Part shown: positions 17,425-26,068 of the stretch, in pieces | How positions within the stretch are numbered: the first letter of the stretch is position 1 | How the letters are laid out: the number at the start of each line of letters is the position of its first letter | NCBI RefSeq assembly: GCF_000373245.1 | Contig: NZ_KB890738.1 | Span: 501,713 to 565,712 of the forward strand | DNA from: Echinicola pacifica DSM 19836 | GTDB lineage: Bacteria; Bacteroidota; Bacteroidia; Cytophagales; Cyclobacteriaceae | DNA: 64,000 nt | Direction: 5' to 3' | Position numbers and translations under genes: made by a program | Notes under the pieces: model-generated | The model's input: the letters and a program-made list of their open reading frames with translations, nothing else | Told to the model about the DNA's origin: nothing | Database searches by the model: none

Positions 17425-18450
17425 ATGACCCAAGACGAAAGATATATGCTGCGAGCACTGGAGCTGGCAGAACTTGGGCGAGGACGGGTAAGTCCAAATC
17501 CCATGGTGGGATGTGTCATCGTCTGGCAGGATACCATCATCGGTGAGGGCTATCACCGCCAGTACGGCGGCCCCCATGCGGAGCCTAACGCGATCGAAGC
17601 AGTAAAAGACCCTGGAAAACTTCCCGAATCCACGGTATATGTCACACTGGAACCCTGCGCTCATTTCGGTAAAACCCCGCCATGTGCAGCGCTCTTGGTG
17701 GCCAAAAAAGTAAAGAAAGTCATCATCGCCCTCGTGGACACCAATCCTCTGGTGGGCGGAAAGGGCATCAAAATGCTGCAAGATGCCGGTATAGAAGTGG
17801 TCACGGGAATCCTCGAGCAGCCTGCCCGAAAACTCAATAAACGGTTCTTCACCAGCATTGAAAAAAAACGTCCCTATATTATTCTGAAATGGGCACAAAC
17901 TGTGGATGGCTTTGTGGCTCGGAAAAACTATGATAGCAAATGGATCTCCAACCCTTCCAGCCGGCAGATGGTGCATCAGTGGAGGGCAGAGGAGGACGCC
18001 ATCATGGTGGGCACCAACACCGCCCAATACGATAATCCACGCCTGAATGTCCGCGACTGGCAGGGAAAAGATCCGCTCAGGATCGTGCTGGACCGAAGCT
18101 TGCGATTAGCACCTTCCTTATCTTTATTTGATCATCAGATCCCCACGATTTGCTATAACAGCCTTAAAAATAGCGAAGAAGAAAATCTAAGTTTTGTAAA
18201 ACTAGCGCAGGACCTTCCCCTGGTCGAAATGCTGAAAGACCTCCAGCAGCGGAAAATCCAAAGCTTAATAGTGGAAGGCGGGAGTTTTTTGCTGCATAAA
18301 TTCATAGAAAATGAACTTTGGGACGAGGCAAGGGTGTTTACTGGCCAAAGGAAATTTTCCGAAGGCATCCCGGCACCCAGGCTGAGGCCTAGCGCCAGCA
18401 CCAGCTATGATATTTTGGGTGACCGACTGGAAATTTTCGAAAATCAATAA
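17425..18450 (+). CDS. ribD: Bifunctional riboflavin biosynthesis deaminase/reductase
   Basis: A 341-residue enzyme catalysing the second and third steps of riboflavin synthesis: deamination of diaminohydroxyphosphoribosylaminopyrimidine, then reduction of the ribose. The N-terminal zinc deaminase domain has HAEPNAIEA (His51, Glu53) and PCAHFGKTPPC (Cys78, Cys87). The reductase domain from about residue 150 contains FILKWAQTVDG-like sequence (YIILKWAQTVDGFVA), WRAEEDAIMVGTNTAQYDNPRLNVRDW and SLIVEGGSFLLHKFI. No other rib gene and no FMN riboswitch is seen in the window. It sits between the DUF4382 gene and a methionine sulfoxide reductase gene, with 39 bases to the latter. Confidence 0.97.
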   Translation: MTQDERYMLRALELAELGRGRVSPNPMVGCVIVWQDTIIGEGYHRQYGGPHAEPNAIEAVKDPGKLPESTVYVTLEPCAHFGKTPPCAALLVAKKVKKVIIALVDTNPLVGGKGIKMLQDAGIEVVTGILEQPARKLNKRFFTSIEKKRPYIILKWAQTVDGFVARKNYDSKWISNPSSRQMVHQWRAEEDAIMVGTNTAQYDNPRLNVRDWQGKDPLRIVLDRSLRLAPSLSLFDHQIPTICYNSLKNSEEENLSFVKLAQDLPLVEMLKDLQQRKIQSLIVEGGSFLLHKFIENELWDEARVFTGQRKFSEGIPAPRLRPSASTSYDILGDRLEIFENQ

Positions 18451-18489
18451 GAAGCGTAAATCACTAATTGGCCCAAGGGGCACTCATCA

Positions 18490-18975
18490 ATGGCAGAATC
18501 ACTATACCTTCCGACGGCAGCGAGCAAGGCTGAAAAATACGAGGCACTTTTACCGCAAATAGAAGCACTCATCAGTGGTGAGCCCGATCTGACGGCCAAT
18601 CTCGCCAATATAAGTGCAGCACTGAAAGGTGCCTTTGGCTTCTTCTGGGTGGGATTCTATATCGTGAAAGAAGACGTATTGGTATTAGGTCCCTTCCAAG
18701 GCCCCATCGCCTGCACCCGCATCCATCGTGGCAAAGGCGTATGTGGAACGGCCTGGGAGCAAGGTAAAACCCAGTTGGTGCCCGATGTGGATGCCTTTCC
18801 AGGCCATATCGCCTGCAGCTCTGCCTCCAAGTCCGAGATTGTTGTCCCTGGATTTTATAAGGATGAAGTACTGCTGATCTTAGATATAGACAGTGATCAG
18901 CTGGATGATTTTGATCCTACGGATCAAGAATACCTTGAGAAAATGATGAAAATTCTCGAACAAACCATCGCTTAA
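18490..18975 (+). CDS. GAF-domain free methionine-(R)-sulfoxide reductase
   Basis: A 161-residue single GAF domain of the fRMsr family (YebR/YKG9-like), which reduces free methionine-R-sulfoxide in the cytoplasm. The three cysteines of the family are all present: Cys75 in GPIACTRI, Cys85 in GKGVCGTAW and Cys109 in HIACSSASKSEIVVP. The motif FFWVGFYIV and the ending LDDFDPTDQEYLEKMM also fit. Length is normal. It probably shares a transcript with ribD upstream. Confidence 0.93.
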   Translation: MAESLYLPTAASKAEKYEALLPQIEALISGEPDLTANLANISAALKGAFGFFWVGFYIVKEDVLVLGPFQGPIACTRIHRGKGVCGTAWEQGKTQLVPDVDAFPGHIACSSASKSEIVVPGFYKDEVLLILDIDSDQLDDFDPTDQEYLEKMMKILEQTIA

Positions 18976-19101
18976 TGCTATGAACCTAGCATGGTTAAAA
19001 TGACCTTCTTAAGCTTCTATAAGTAATATTCCTTGGTTAATTCCATTCGTCAACTGAGATACAAAAAGGTCCTCGCCCCAGCCGAAGGACACTTACTCAC
19101 C

Positions 19102-19656
19102 TCAGGCTGAAGGTGTAATAAATCGAGCCATGGCATCCACTAGCTCTCTGGGATCATCGCTAATGATCAATGGAGCCATCTGCTGGTCCTTGATAAACCC
19201 TTCCTGGCGAGAAAAATCCAGGAAGCTTATCAGCTGATCATAATATCCATTTACATTGTACAAAGCCAGAGGCTTCCTCATATAGGCCAGTTGGTTTAGC
19301 GTCATCACCTCAAAGAGCTCCTCCAAGGTCCCAATACCGCCAGGCATGGCCACAAATCCATCACCCCGCTCGGCCATCAGCCACTTCCGATCTCTCATGG
19401 TCTCCACCACGGTCAGCTCGGTACATCCCTGGTGGGCCACTTCTATATCCACGAGCTTTTGGGGGATAATACCATATACATTCCTACCCGCCGTCAGCAT
19501 ATAATCTGCCATAATCCCCATCAAACCGACCTTTCCAGCCCCATATACAAGGTCAAGCTCCCGATCAACAAGCTCCTTCGCCAGTGCTAAGGATCCCTCC
19601 TTATAGATGGGATTATTGCCAGTATTGGCTCCACAGTAAATTGTAATTTTTTTCAT
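19102..19656 (-). CDS. LOG family protein (TIGR00730-type nucleotide phosphoribohydrolase)
   Basis: A 184-residue Rossmann-type protein of the LOG (lonely guy) family, which cleaves nucleoside monophosphates to base and ribose 5-phosphate (cytokinin-type or AMP). The diagnostic motif PGGIGTLEE lies at 105-113 with the catalytic Glu112, and the partner Arg is in ETMRDRKWLM. The N-terminus ITIYCGANTG and the phosphate loop VYGAGKVGLMGIMAD are typical. Full length, single gene. Although such proteins are often labelled lysine decarboxylase, the sequence fits LOG. Confidence 0.93.
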   Translation of the reverse strand: MKKITIYCGANTGNNPIYKEGSLALAKELVDRELDLVYGAGKVGLMGIMADYMLTAGRNVYGIIPQKLVDIEVAHQGCTELTVVETMRDRKWLMAERGDGFVAMPGGIGTLEELFEVMTLNQLAYMRKPLALYNVNGYYDQLISFLDFSRQEGFIKDQQMAPLIISDDPRELVDAMARFITPSA

Positions 19657-20393
19657 GTCTAAAAAGGTTTTTTGGGCGAATGCAATTATTATGCTATCGA
19701 AAATTTATACTTATTGAGTAATTATTCCAGGTAAAGTAAGTGGAATTTATAAAGGTTTCCTCTTGTAGGAATAGCTTTTTGGGGCTTCCGGCTCTGGGTA
19801 CAATTAGTAAGAATACTTATTCCCACTCCCACAAAACCAAGGTGGTAAAGAACTCGCTACCATTATAGCGTTTTTCCAACTAAGAACTTAGACTTAGTCC
19901 GGCAATTTTCTTTGCTGAGCAAAAATTGATTTCTTACCAAAAAGCATACTTCCAAAATGTCAATTATAGGAAGTTGAAATCACATGCGTGGATGTAAGTC
20001 AGTATGAACAAATTAAAGAAAATTTCGATGGATGTAAAACCCAAATCTCCCTTAATTATAGATCAATTTTTTCTTCCTCATTTTCTACACTGAATCTCAT
20101 TTTTGCCCTGATATTCTTTGGCAAAAACGAAATATTCATTTCCCCTCCCCCAGCTCAAAGGACTGGGAAAGAGCGGAAGATTTACACTTAATATTTTGGA
20201 GTCTTAGTTAGAGATAGGCAGTCAATATTTCCAGAGGTACGCGGAAAAGAGCGAAGCAGGCTATCGCTTGATAATCCATTTAGCGCTATGCGTCCAGCCA
20301 TGCTTTAAAAAATATATTTTATATTCCTGTGACATTTTTCTATCCGCTGCGAATAATAATAGTAAAAGAAGCCAAACTGGAAACCAAAAACTT
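19657..20393. other. Intergenic region without a convincing gene
   Basis: About 740 bases. Frames at 19988-20191 and the upstream extension of the sigma factor frame (20268-20393) have no protein-like features. I see no tRNA, terminator or consensus promoter here. Confidence 0.5.
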
Positions 20394-20894
20394 ATGAACC
20401 AGCCATTGGAAAGGGATTTTGAGCAATACCTGGAGCATTATGAGCGCATGATCAGCAAGGTGGCGCGCATCTATAGCCATGATCAGGAGGGGCAAAAAGA
20501 CCTTATTCAGGAAATTGTCCTGCAGCTGTGGAGGGCATTTCCTAAGTATGAGGCTAGCAAATCCACTAGTACCTGGACCTATAGAATCGCCCTAAACGTC
20601 TCCATATCCTTCCTTCGAAAAGAGAAATCCAGAAGGGAAGGAGAAGAAAGCTACCGCCAGGAATGGCCGGTTTACAGCAGCCCCCCAACAGATAATGACG
20701 AGCGCATCGAGCAGCTCTACCGATTTATGGATCAGGTAAAATCCACCGATAAGGCCCTGTTGCTGCTGCTCCTGGAGGGCTTCAAAAATAAAGAAATCGC
20801 CTCGATAATGGGGATCTCCACCAGCCTGGTTTCCACGAAAATCTTCCGTATCAAGGAACAATTAAAAGTCTATTTCGAATCATTAAATCAATAG
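20394..20894 (+). CDS. ECF-type RNA polymerase sigma factor
   Basis: A 166-residue sigma-70 family factor of the ECF type. Region 2 spans about residues 15-80 (MISKVARIYSHDQEGQKDLIQEIVLQLWRAF, then STWTYRIALNVSISFLRKE), and region 4 spans about 110-160, with the helix-turn-helix GFKNKEIASIMGISTSLVSTKIFRIKEQL. The frame is open from 20268, but the start at 20394 (MNQPLERDFEQYLEHY) is chosen because the extra 42 residues are unlike any sigma factor. The next gene, 4 bases downstream, encodes a small membrane protein, which fits a sigma/anti-sigma style pair. Its target promoters are unknown. Confidence 0.9.
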   Translation: MNQPLERDFEQYLEHYERMISKVARIYSHDQEGQKDLIQEIVLQLWRAFPKYEASKSTSTWTYRIALNVSISFLRKEKSRREGEESYRQEWPVYSSPPTDNDERIEQLYRFMDQVKSTDKALLLLLLEGFKNKEIASIMGISTSLVSTKIFRIKEQLKVYFESLNQ

Positions 20895-20898
20895 AATT

Positions 20899-21504
20899 AT
20901 GGAATATCGAGAATTAAGTCAGCTATGGCAAGAGGATTCCACAGCGCCAAAATCCAGTAATTTGCTATCCCGAAAACTCATAAATGAGGCCATCACCTCC
21001 AAGGTAGGCGCCAGCTTCAAAGAGCAAAAATTCTCCACCTATTTTGAGCTAATCAGCAATATCTTATGGATGTGTTTCCTGGTGAGTTTTATGAAGCAAG
21101 AGCTCCATGCCCTGCAGTTTTTTATTCCTGCGCTGATCCTGGGATTGGCCAGTCTGCTTAGTCTGGGCATGGCAGGCTATCAATTATGGCTATATCATGG
21201 GAGTCATTCGGATGATGCAGTGCTCGATGCCCAGCGGAAAGTCATGAAGCTGCAATATTTGGAGGCCTTGGATAGACGCTTGCTTTGGCTATTGATACCG
21301 GTATTGTCCACGCCCTTTTTGATCGTGTTGGCGAAGAGTCTGGCGGGAATAGACATGTACTTATTCCCAAATTTCCTTTGGCAAATAGGGCTGGGAAGCA
21401 TCCCGATATCCGCCATTATTGTGTGGATACTGAAGCGATTTCCCTCCAAAAAGCTGCAAGAAGCCCGGGACTTTCTAGACGAACTGGACCAAATGAAGGA
21501 ATAA
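20899..21504 (+). CDS. Four-helix membrane protein cotranscribed with the ECF sigma factor
   Basis: A 201-residue protein of no recognised family. A soluble N-terminal part of about 45 residues (MEYRELSQLWQEDSTAPKSS, LSRKLINEAI) precedes four hydrophobic helices at about 50-68, 75-103, 128-150 and 157-178, then a charged coiled end (KKLQEARDFLDELDQMKE). The N-terminal pattern with LWQ and a following amphipathic helix is seen in proteins placed next to ECF sigma factors in Bacteroidota. By position (4-base gap) it may hold or release the sigma factor at the membrane; that role is inferred. No zinc-binding anti-sigma motif (HxxxCxxC) is present. Confidence 0.75.
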   Translation: MEYRELSQLWQEDSTAPKSSNLLSRKLINEAITSKVGASFKEQKFSTYFELISNILWMCFLVSFMKQELHALQFFIPALILGLASLLSLGMAGYQLWLYHGSHSDDAVLDAQRKVMKLQYLEALDRRLLWLLIPVLSTPFLIVLAKSLAGIDMYLFPNFLWQIGLGSIPISAIIVWILKRFPSKKLQEARDFLDELDQMKE

Positions 21505-21775
21505 GGCTGCTGGGCGAATGAATAGGGTATTTAATTTACTATCTTCTTAGCCTTAACCAACGCCTGATAGGATAAGCGTACCAGTGGTCGATCTGCACCT
21601 TCCTAAAGATCTTAGGAGCAAAAGGAGGATACGATCCCTCACCGTATCCCGAAGGTGCAGGACAGTGCTCTGGCAATATGTCTTTAGTTTGGGAATAGAT
21701 TAGAACTAAGAGAATAGCGGATAAGCAGGTTTAGGCATGGCCCAAAACCACGCTGTCACTGTATTATTATATACC
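21505..21775. other. Leader region before the aldolase gene
   Basis: The gap contains the multi-branched inverted-repeat structure at 21581-21673 annotated separately. No gene or consensus promoter is seen. Confidence 0.5.
21581..21673 (+). promoter_or_regulatory. Candidate structured RNA element upstream of the aldolase-symporter operon
   Basis: A perfect 10-bp outer stem (CTGCACCTTC at 21593-21602, GAAGGTGCAG at 21651-21660) encloses a short hairpin CTAA-AGATC-TTAG (21603-21615) and a 7-bp hairpin GGATACG (21627-21633) with CGTATCC (21643-21649). Outside, CCAG (21581-21584) can pair with CTGG (21670-21673), and a U-G pair extends the outer stem on the plus strand. This is a junction-like fold about 100 bases before the aldolase start. 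It matches no riboswitch I recognise. It could equally be a mobile-element remnant. Confidence 0.45.
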
Positions 21776-22717
21776 ATGAGCACAACTATGAATAAGCCAA
21801 AATTCCAGGGTATCATCCCGCCGATGATTACGCCTTTGCTAGAGGAAGACCAGATAGATATTCTAGGACTAGAGCGGCTGCTGGACCATATGATTTCAGG
21901 CGGGATACATGGGATTTTTATCCTTGGCACCACTGGAGAGTCCACCAGTCTTTCTTATAGACTCCGTCACGAACTGGTGAGGCTCACTTGCAAAATGGTA
22001 AATGGAAGGCTGCCCGTCCTGGTGGGCATTACAGATACCGCTGCGACGGAGAGCATCCGCCTGGCCAATACAGCCAAGGAGGAAGGTGCCGCAGCGGTGG
22101 TGGCCGCTCCCCCCTATTATTTTAATCTAGGCCAGCCTGAGCTGATCGAATATTATGAATACTTGATACGGAAGCTTCCACTGCCCTTATTCCTTTATAA
22201 TATGCCTTCTCATACCAAGATCATCATTGAGCCCAATACGGTAAAAACGCTCTCCAACTATAAGGAGATCATCGGGCTCAAGGACAGTTCTGCCAATAAT
22301 GCCTATTTCAATAATCTGGTTCATAAGATGAAAGATCAACCTGACTTTTCGCTCTTTGTGGGTCCGGAGGAAATCATGGCAGAGACGGTCTTACTTGGAG
22401 CAGATGGAGGCGTGAATGGCGGGGCCAATATGTTCCCAAAACTCTATACCAAACTCTACGAAGCGGCAAAAACGGGGGATATCACCAGGGTGAAAGAGCT
22501 ACACTCAGTGGTCATGCAAATATCTTCTCAGCTCTACTCCTTAGGCCACTATGGCTCCAGCTATCTGAAAGGGATCAAAGGGGCGCTGAGCCTTATGGGT
22601 ATTTGCTCTGACTATATGGCCTCCCCCTTGCACCGATTCAGGGCAGAGGACCGAGAGAAGCTCGCCTGCAACCTACAGCGCATCCAAGAGCGAGTGGATC
22701 AGCTGCAGCTGCGCTAA
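21776..22717 (+). CDS. DapA/NanA-superfamily class I aldolase
   Basis: A 313-residue Schiff-base aldolase of the dihydrodipicolinate synthase/N-acetylneuraminate lyase superfamily. The expected residues are present: GTTGES (51-56), Tyr141 in YNMPS and the Schiff-base Lys169 in IIGLKDSS. In true DapA the Tyr motif continues YNVPSRT, and that Arg binds the substrate carboxylate; here it is His146 (YNMPSHT), so lysine synthesis is unlikely and a catabolic aldolase, for example for a sialic or other keto-acid sugar, is more plausible. The symporter gene 79 bases downstream supports a catabolic role. The frame opens at 21737; starts at 21776 and 21788 both give normal N-termini. Exact substrate unknown. 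Confidence 0.85.
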   Translation: MSTTMNKPKFQGIIPPMITPLLEEDQIDILGLERLLDHMISGGIHGIFILGTTGESTSLSYRLRHELVRLTCKMVNGRLPVLVGITDTAATESIRLANTAKEEGAAAVVAAPPYYFNLGQPELIEYYEYLIRKLPLPLFLYNMPSHTKIIIEPNTVKTLSNYKEIIGLKDSSANNAYFNNLVHKMKDQPDFSLFVGPEEIMAETVLLGADGGVNGGANMFPKLYTKLYEAAKTGDITRVKELHSVVMQISSQLYSLGHYGSSYLKGIKGALSLMGICSDYMASPLHRFRAEDREKLACNLQRIQERVDQLQLR

Positions 22718-22796
22718 AGAGAATCCTTCAAGCCTTGCAAATAAGTCTCTCAAAAAATTAGAGGCCATAATCAGTTTAATTTAACCCGAATAGCCC

Positions 22797-24290
22797 ATGC
22801 AATTATCCCTGATCGACCTTGCCATATTTTTGGTTTATATGCTCGGCATCCTGTTTTTTGGTGTGTCTTTTTATTTTAAGAAAGGCCGGACAACAGATGA
22901 CTATATGGTGGGTGGAAGGAAACTGCCTGCCTGGGCGATAGGGATGTCGATTTTTGCGACCTTTGTGAGCAGCATTAGTTTCTTAGCCCTTCCGGGCAAT
23001 GCTTATTTGGGGAATTGGAATAGTTTTGTCTTCAGCTTGTCAATTCCTATAGCAGCGTGGATAGCAGTGAAGTTCTTTGTTCCCATGTACCGGGAGCTAA
23101 AGAGCGAATCAGCCTATTACTATTTGGAGGAGCGATTTGGCGCTTGGGCGCGGACCTATGCCTCCATCTGCTATCTGCTCACCCAGCTGGCACGGATGGG
23201 CACGATACTGTACTTACTGGCTTTACCGATGAATGCGCTGCTGGGTTGGGACATTGCTACGATCATTATTGTGACCGGCATAGCGGTGATCATCTATGCT
23301 TCCATGGGAGGAATAGAGGCGGTCATCTGGACCGATGCTATTCAGGGAATAGTCTTGATCCTTGGGGCCATCACCTGTCTTCTGATCCTATTATTTTCTA
23401 TGCCTGAAGGTCCCGGGCAGGTGATCAGCATAGGGCAGGAGCATGGTAAGTTCAGCTTGGGAAGCATGGGGATCAGCTTTACAGCCTCCACATTTTGGGT
23501 GATCCTGATTTATGGCCTATTCATAAATCTTCAGAATTTCGGCATTGACCAAAATTACGTGCAGCGCTATATGAGTGCCAAGACCGAAAAGGAGGCGATT
23601 AAGTCCACTTGGTTTGGGAGCAGCCTTTATGTGCCGGTATCCTTATTGTTCTTTTTTATCGGAACGGCGCTATTTGCTTATTATCAGGCTATGCCGGAAT
23701 TATTACCTGCTTCGCTGCAGACCGCGGATGCTGCGGACAAGATTTTCCCTTATTTCATCGTAAATGGCCTGCCTAAAGGGCTTACAGGCTTATTGATCGC
23801 TTCTATATTTGCCGCAGGCATGAGCACCATCTCCACCAGCCTCAATAGCTCTGCCACTGTGATCCTTACAGACCATTATAAGAAATATATCAATCGCACC
23901 TCCAGCCAAAAAACCAACTTCCGCGTCCTGACCATTTCCGCTGTGGCGATGGGCATCTTAAGCATCCTGGTATCACTTGCCATGACCGAGGTCAAAAGCG
24001 CCCTGGATGCTTGGTGGGCACTGAGCTCAGTATTTAGCGGTGGGGTGCTGGGATTATTTCTCTTGGGCTATTTCTCCAGGAGGGTAAAACAAATGGAAGC
24101 GGCCATTGGGGTGGTACTAGGCCTCCTCGTCATCGGATGGATGAGCCTGACCCCCATATTCATCAGCGAAGGTCCATGGATATCCTTTCGAAATCCCCTA
24201 CATGCCAATATGACCATTGTGGTGGGCACCTTAGTAATCTTCCTCACGGGGTTTTTATTGTCCAAAGTGCTTAATGGTAAAACCAGATAA
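22797..24290 (+). CDS. Sodium:solute symporter (SSS family)
   Basis: A 497-residue inner-membrane protein with about 13 hydrophobic helices and the SSS hallmarks: FYFKKGRTTDDYMVGGRKLP, WAIGMSIFATFVSSISFLALPG, the mid-protein YASMGGIEAVIWTDAIQGIV and LIASIFAAGMSTISTSLNSSATV, which contains the second sodium-site helix. It would bring in a small organic solute with Na+. Following directly after the aldolase gene, it most likely imports that enzyme's substrate or a precursor, with sialic-acid-type sugars as one option known for SSS members. It converges with the minus-strand susD gene, about 300 bases away. Confidence 0.92.
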   Translation: MQLSLIDLAIFLVYMLGILFFGVSFYFKKGRTTDDYMVGGRKLPAWAIGMSIFATFVSSISFLALPGNAYLGNWNSFVFSLSIPIAAWIAVKFFVPMYRELKSESAYYYLEERFGAWARTYASICYLLTQLARMGTILYLLALPMNALLGWDIATIIIVTGIAVIIYASMGGIEAVIWTDAIQGIVLILGAITCLLILLFSMPEGPGQVISIGQEHGKFSLGSMGISFTASTFWVILIYGLFINLQNFGIDQNYVQRYMSAKTEKEAIKSTWFGSSLYVPVSLLFFFIGTALFAYYQAMPELLPASLQTADAADKIFPYFIVNGLPKGLTGLLIASIFAAGMSTISTSLNSSATVILTDHYKKYINRTSSQKTNFRVLTISAVAMGILSILVSLAMTEVKSALDAWWALSSVFSGGVLGLFLLGYFSRRVKQMEAAIGVVLGLLVIGWMSLTPIFISEGPWISFRNPLHANMTIVVGTLVIFLTGFLLSKVLNGKTR

Positions 24291-24431
24291 ACCTAAAATA
24301 GGAAAGCCAAATTATTAACAAGAAGCACATCCAAGCAAAGATACAACCGTCATCGAGGGTCATGCATCATGCGATCGCGGCTCTACCCATTGCTGTAGAG
24401 ACTGCTCCAAAATGGTTTTTCATACGTACTG

Positions 24432-24453
24432 CTGAGGCCCTGACGGGCAAAAT
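24432..24453 (+). repeat. Short repeated hairpin element, copy 2
   Basis: GCTGAGGCCCTGACGGGC and the AAAAT that follows resemble the minus-strand sequence of 16173-16200. The core GCCC-TGAC-GGGC forms a hairpin. A second small hairpin CTCTAC/GTAGAG lies at 24381-24400. The gap otherwise holds no gene. Confidence 0.35.
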
Positions 24454-24540
24454 TATACCACCTAACTTGGGTATAAATACTAGAGGGAAACCGTCCAAAA
24501 TCTGTAAAAAAGTAAGTTTAGGATATTAATTCAGTAGGGC

Positions 24541-24575
24541 AAAAAAAAAACAACCTGACCAATTTGGCCAGGTTG
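24541..24575 (-). terminator. Intrinsic terminator of tandem susCD unit A
   Basis: On the minus strand CAACCTGGCC (24575-24566) pairs with GGTCAGGTTG (24560-24551), with one G-U pair, followed by ten T. The G-U pair would be an A-C mismatch on the plus strand, which fixes the orientation. Confidence 0.9.
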
Positions 24576-24589
24576 TAAAGTATATGCTA

Positions 24590-26056
24590 TTAAGATGGAT
24601 TTTGTTCCATTTCAGGGTTTGCATTGATTTCATCCTGAGGAATTCTCCACTGCCAGTTATTGGTACCTGCTGGCTCTGTGAATTTACCACTCAAGACGCT
24701 GCTTACGTGATTTCCACCATTTCTATTAAGCGGAAGATTAAGACGCTTCAGGTCATAGAATCGGAAGCCCTCACCCCATAGTTCCAAACGACGCTGAATC
24801 ATGATCTCCTCGATCAAGGCATCACCGGTATTGGTGCTTAGGGTATATTCTGGATCCCGGGCACTCGCAAGTTCAAACAGGGCCTGAGCAGCGCCTGCAT
24901 TATTACCTGATCTAGCCAAGGCTTCCGCCTGAAGCAAGATCATTTCAGCAGCTCTCATATAAGGCACATCACCCACAGAGCTACCAGAAGACTGGGCCAG
25001 GAATTTTGTGTTCATATAAGGCACCTTAGTGAAAGCAGAAGAAGGCATTTCGAAGGCCTGTCCAGTCGGATCCCAAAGACCTCTTCTTATATCCGTTGCA
25101 GACATCTCGTCATATAGAGGCTGGAAGATCGCCTTAGGATTGCCACGAATATTGGTAGAGCTGAAGTTCAGCGACATATAAGCAAAGAAGGAGGCAAAGT
25201 ACGTGGTCTGAATATCGATCTGAGCAGAACCCCAGATCCACTCCGGATTATTCACATTATTGAATCCTTCAAACAATTGTGTCTCATTCATCAGGTCAAA
25301 GCCATCACGAGCTTGTGCAGCAAGAGGAGCAGCTTCGGCATATTTACCTTGGGTAAGATAAACACGGGCTTTTATTCCTCTAGCGACATTGATATTCAAG
25401 TGAGACTTGGCATTACGATCTTCTGTCAATAAAGAAATCGCCTGATCCAGATCCGCATGTATTTGGGTATATACCTCTTCTACAGTATTACGGGGACCAC
25501 CTTCAGTGATGGGATCAAGAACGATAGGTACACCTAGCTGAGTATTGGTAGTATTGGGCGCATAGCGCTCCGCAAACATCTGTACCAAGTTAAAGTGAGC
25601 CCAGGCACGATAGGCCAGGGCCTGTCCTTTGATCTCGTCTTTTTCTTCCTGAGGGCCTTCAGCACCATCGATATTTGCGATGATCATATTGGCATTGCCC
25701 ATTACTTTATAGTAAAATCTCCATACAAAGCGTACATCAGAAGCAGTTTCAATGATGTGTCTCTGCCAGCTAGCGATGGAAATAAACCAGCCATTTCCCA
25801 CAGCTGTGTTTACCAAATCTTCTCCCATCATATCTCGCATGATCATCACACCACTTTCTGCTGGCTGACCTTGAGAGTCATATCGCTCAAACATGGTACG
25901 GTGAATCCCGTTTAGGGCCGTCATGGCATTCTTGGTGGTGGTAAAGACCGAAGTCTCAGACACCGCATCCGTAGGCTTGGTGTCAAGGTAATCTGAGGCA
26001 CAGCTCATATTTACCAGGACAACCAGACTTAGTATTTTATAAAATATCTTTTTCAT
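24590..26056 (-). CDS. SusD/RagB family nutrient-binding lipoprotein (tandem unit A)
   Basis: Surface lipoprotein of 488 residues, partner of the SusC encoded 12 bases upstream. The signal ends at Cys19 (VNMSC), and the mature start SDYLDTKPTDAVS is classic SusD. TPR-type helices carry GQALAYRAWAHFNLVQMFAERY, and the C-terminal SusD/RagB domain has VPYMRAAEMILLQAEALARSGN and EEIMIQRRLELWGEGFRFYDLKRLNL. It is strongly similar throughout to the SusD of unit B (30851-32311), so the two arose by duplication. It is the last gene of its unit and is followed by a strong terminator. The captured ligand is not predictable. Confidence 0.95.
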   Translation of the reverse strand: MKKIFYKILSLVVLVNMSCASDYLDTKPTDAVSETSVFTTTKNAMTALNGIHRTMFERYDSQGQPAESGVMIMRDMMGEDLVNTAVGNGWFISIASWQRHIIETASDVRFVWRFYYKVMGNANMIIANIDGAEGPQEEKDEIKGQALAYRAWAHFNLVQMFAERYAPNTTNTQLGVPIVLDPITEGGPRNTVEEVYTQIHADLDQAISLLTEDRNAKSHLNINVARGIKARVYLTQGKYAEAAPLAAQARDGFDLMNETQLFEGFNNVNNPEWIWGSAQIDIQTTYFASFFAYMSLNFSSTNIRGNPKAIFQPLYDEMSATDIRRGLWDPTGQAFEMPSSAFTKVPYMNTKFLAQSSGSSVGDVPYMRAAEMILLQAEALARSGNNAGAAQALFELASARDPEYTLSTNTGDALIEEIMIQRRLELWGEGFRFYDLKRLNLPLNRNGGNHVSSVLSGKFTEPAGTNNWQWRIPQDEINANPEMEQNPS

Positions 26057-26068
26057 GTTAATTCTGGT

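Noticed and set aside
17410-18027. Open frame of 205 codons on the minus strand inside ribD
   Set aside because: It lies wholly opposite a well-conserved enzyme gene and has no family features; a shadow of the real gene.
19988-20191. 67-codon frame in the gap before the ECF sigma factor
   Set aside because: No recognisable domain, signal or start context; low-complexity hydrophobic and basic residues.
21776-22717. Assignment as lysine-pathway dapA
   Set aside because: The carboxylate-binding Arg is His and the neighbour is a symporter, so the pathway label is not supported.
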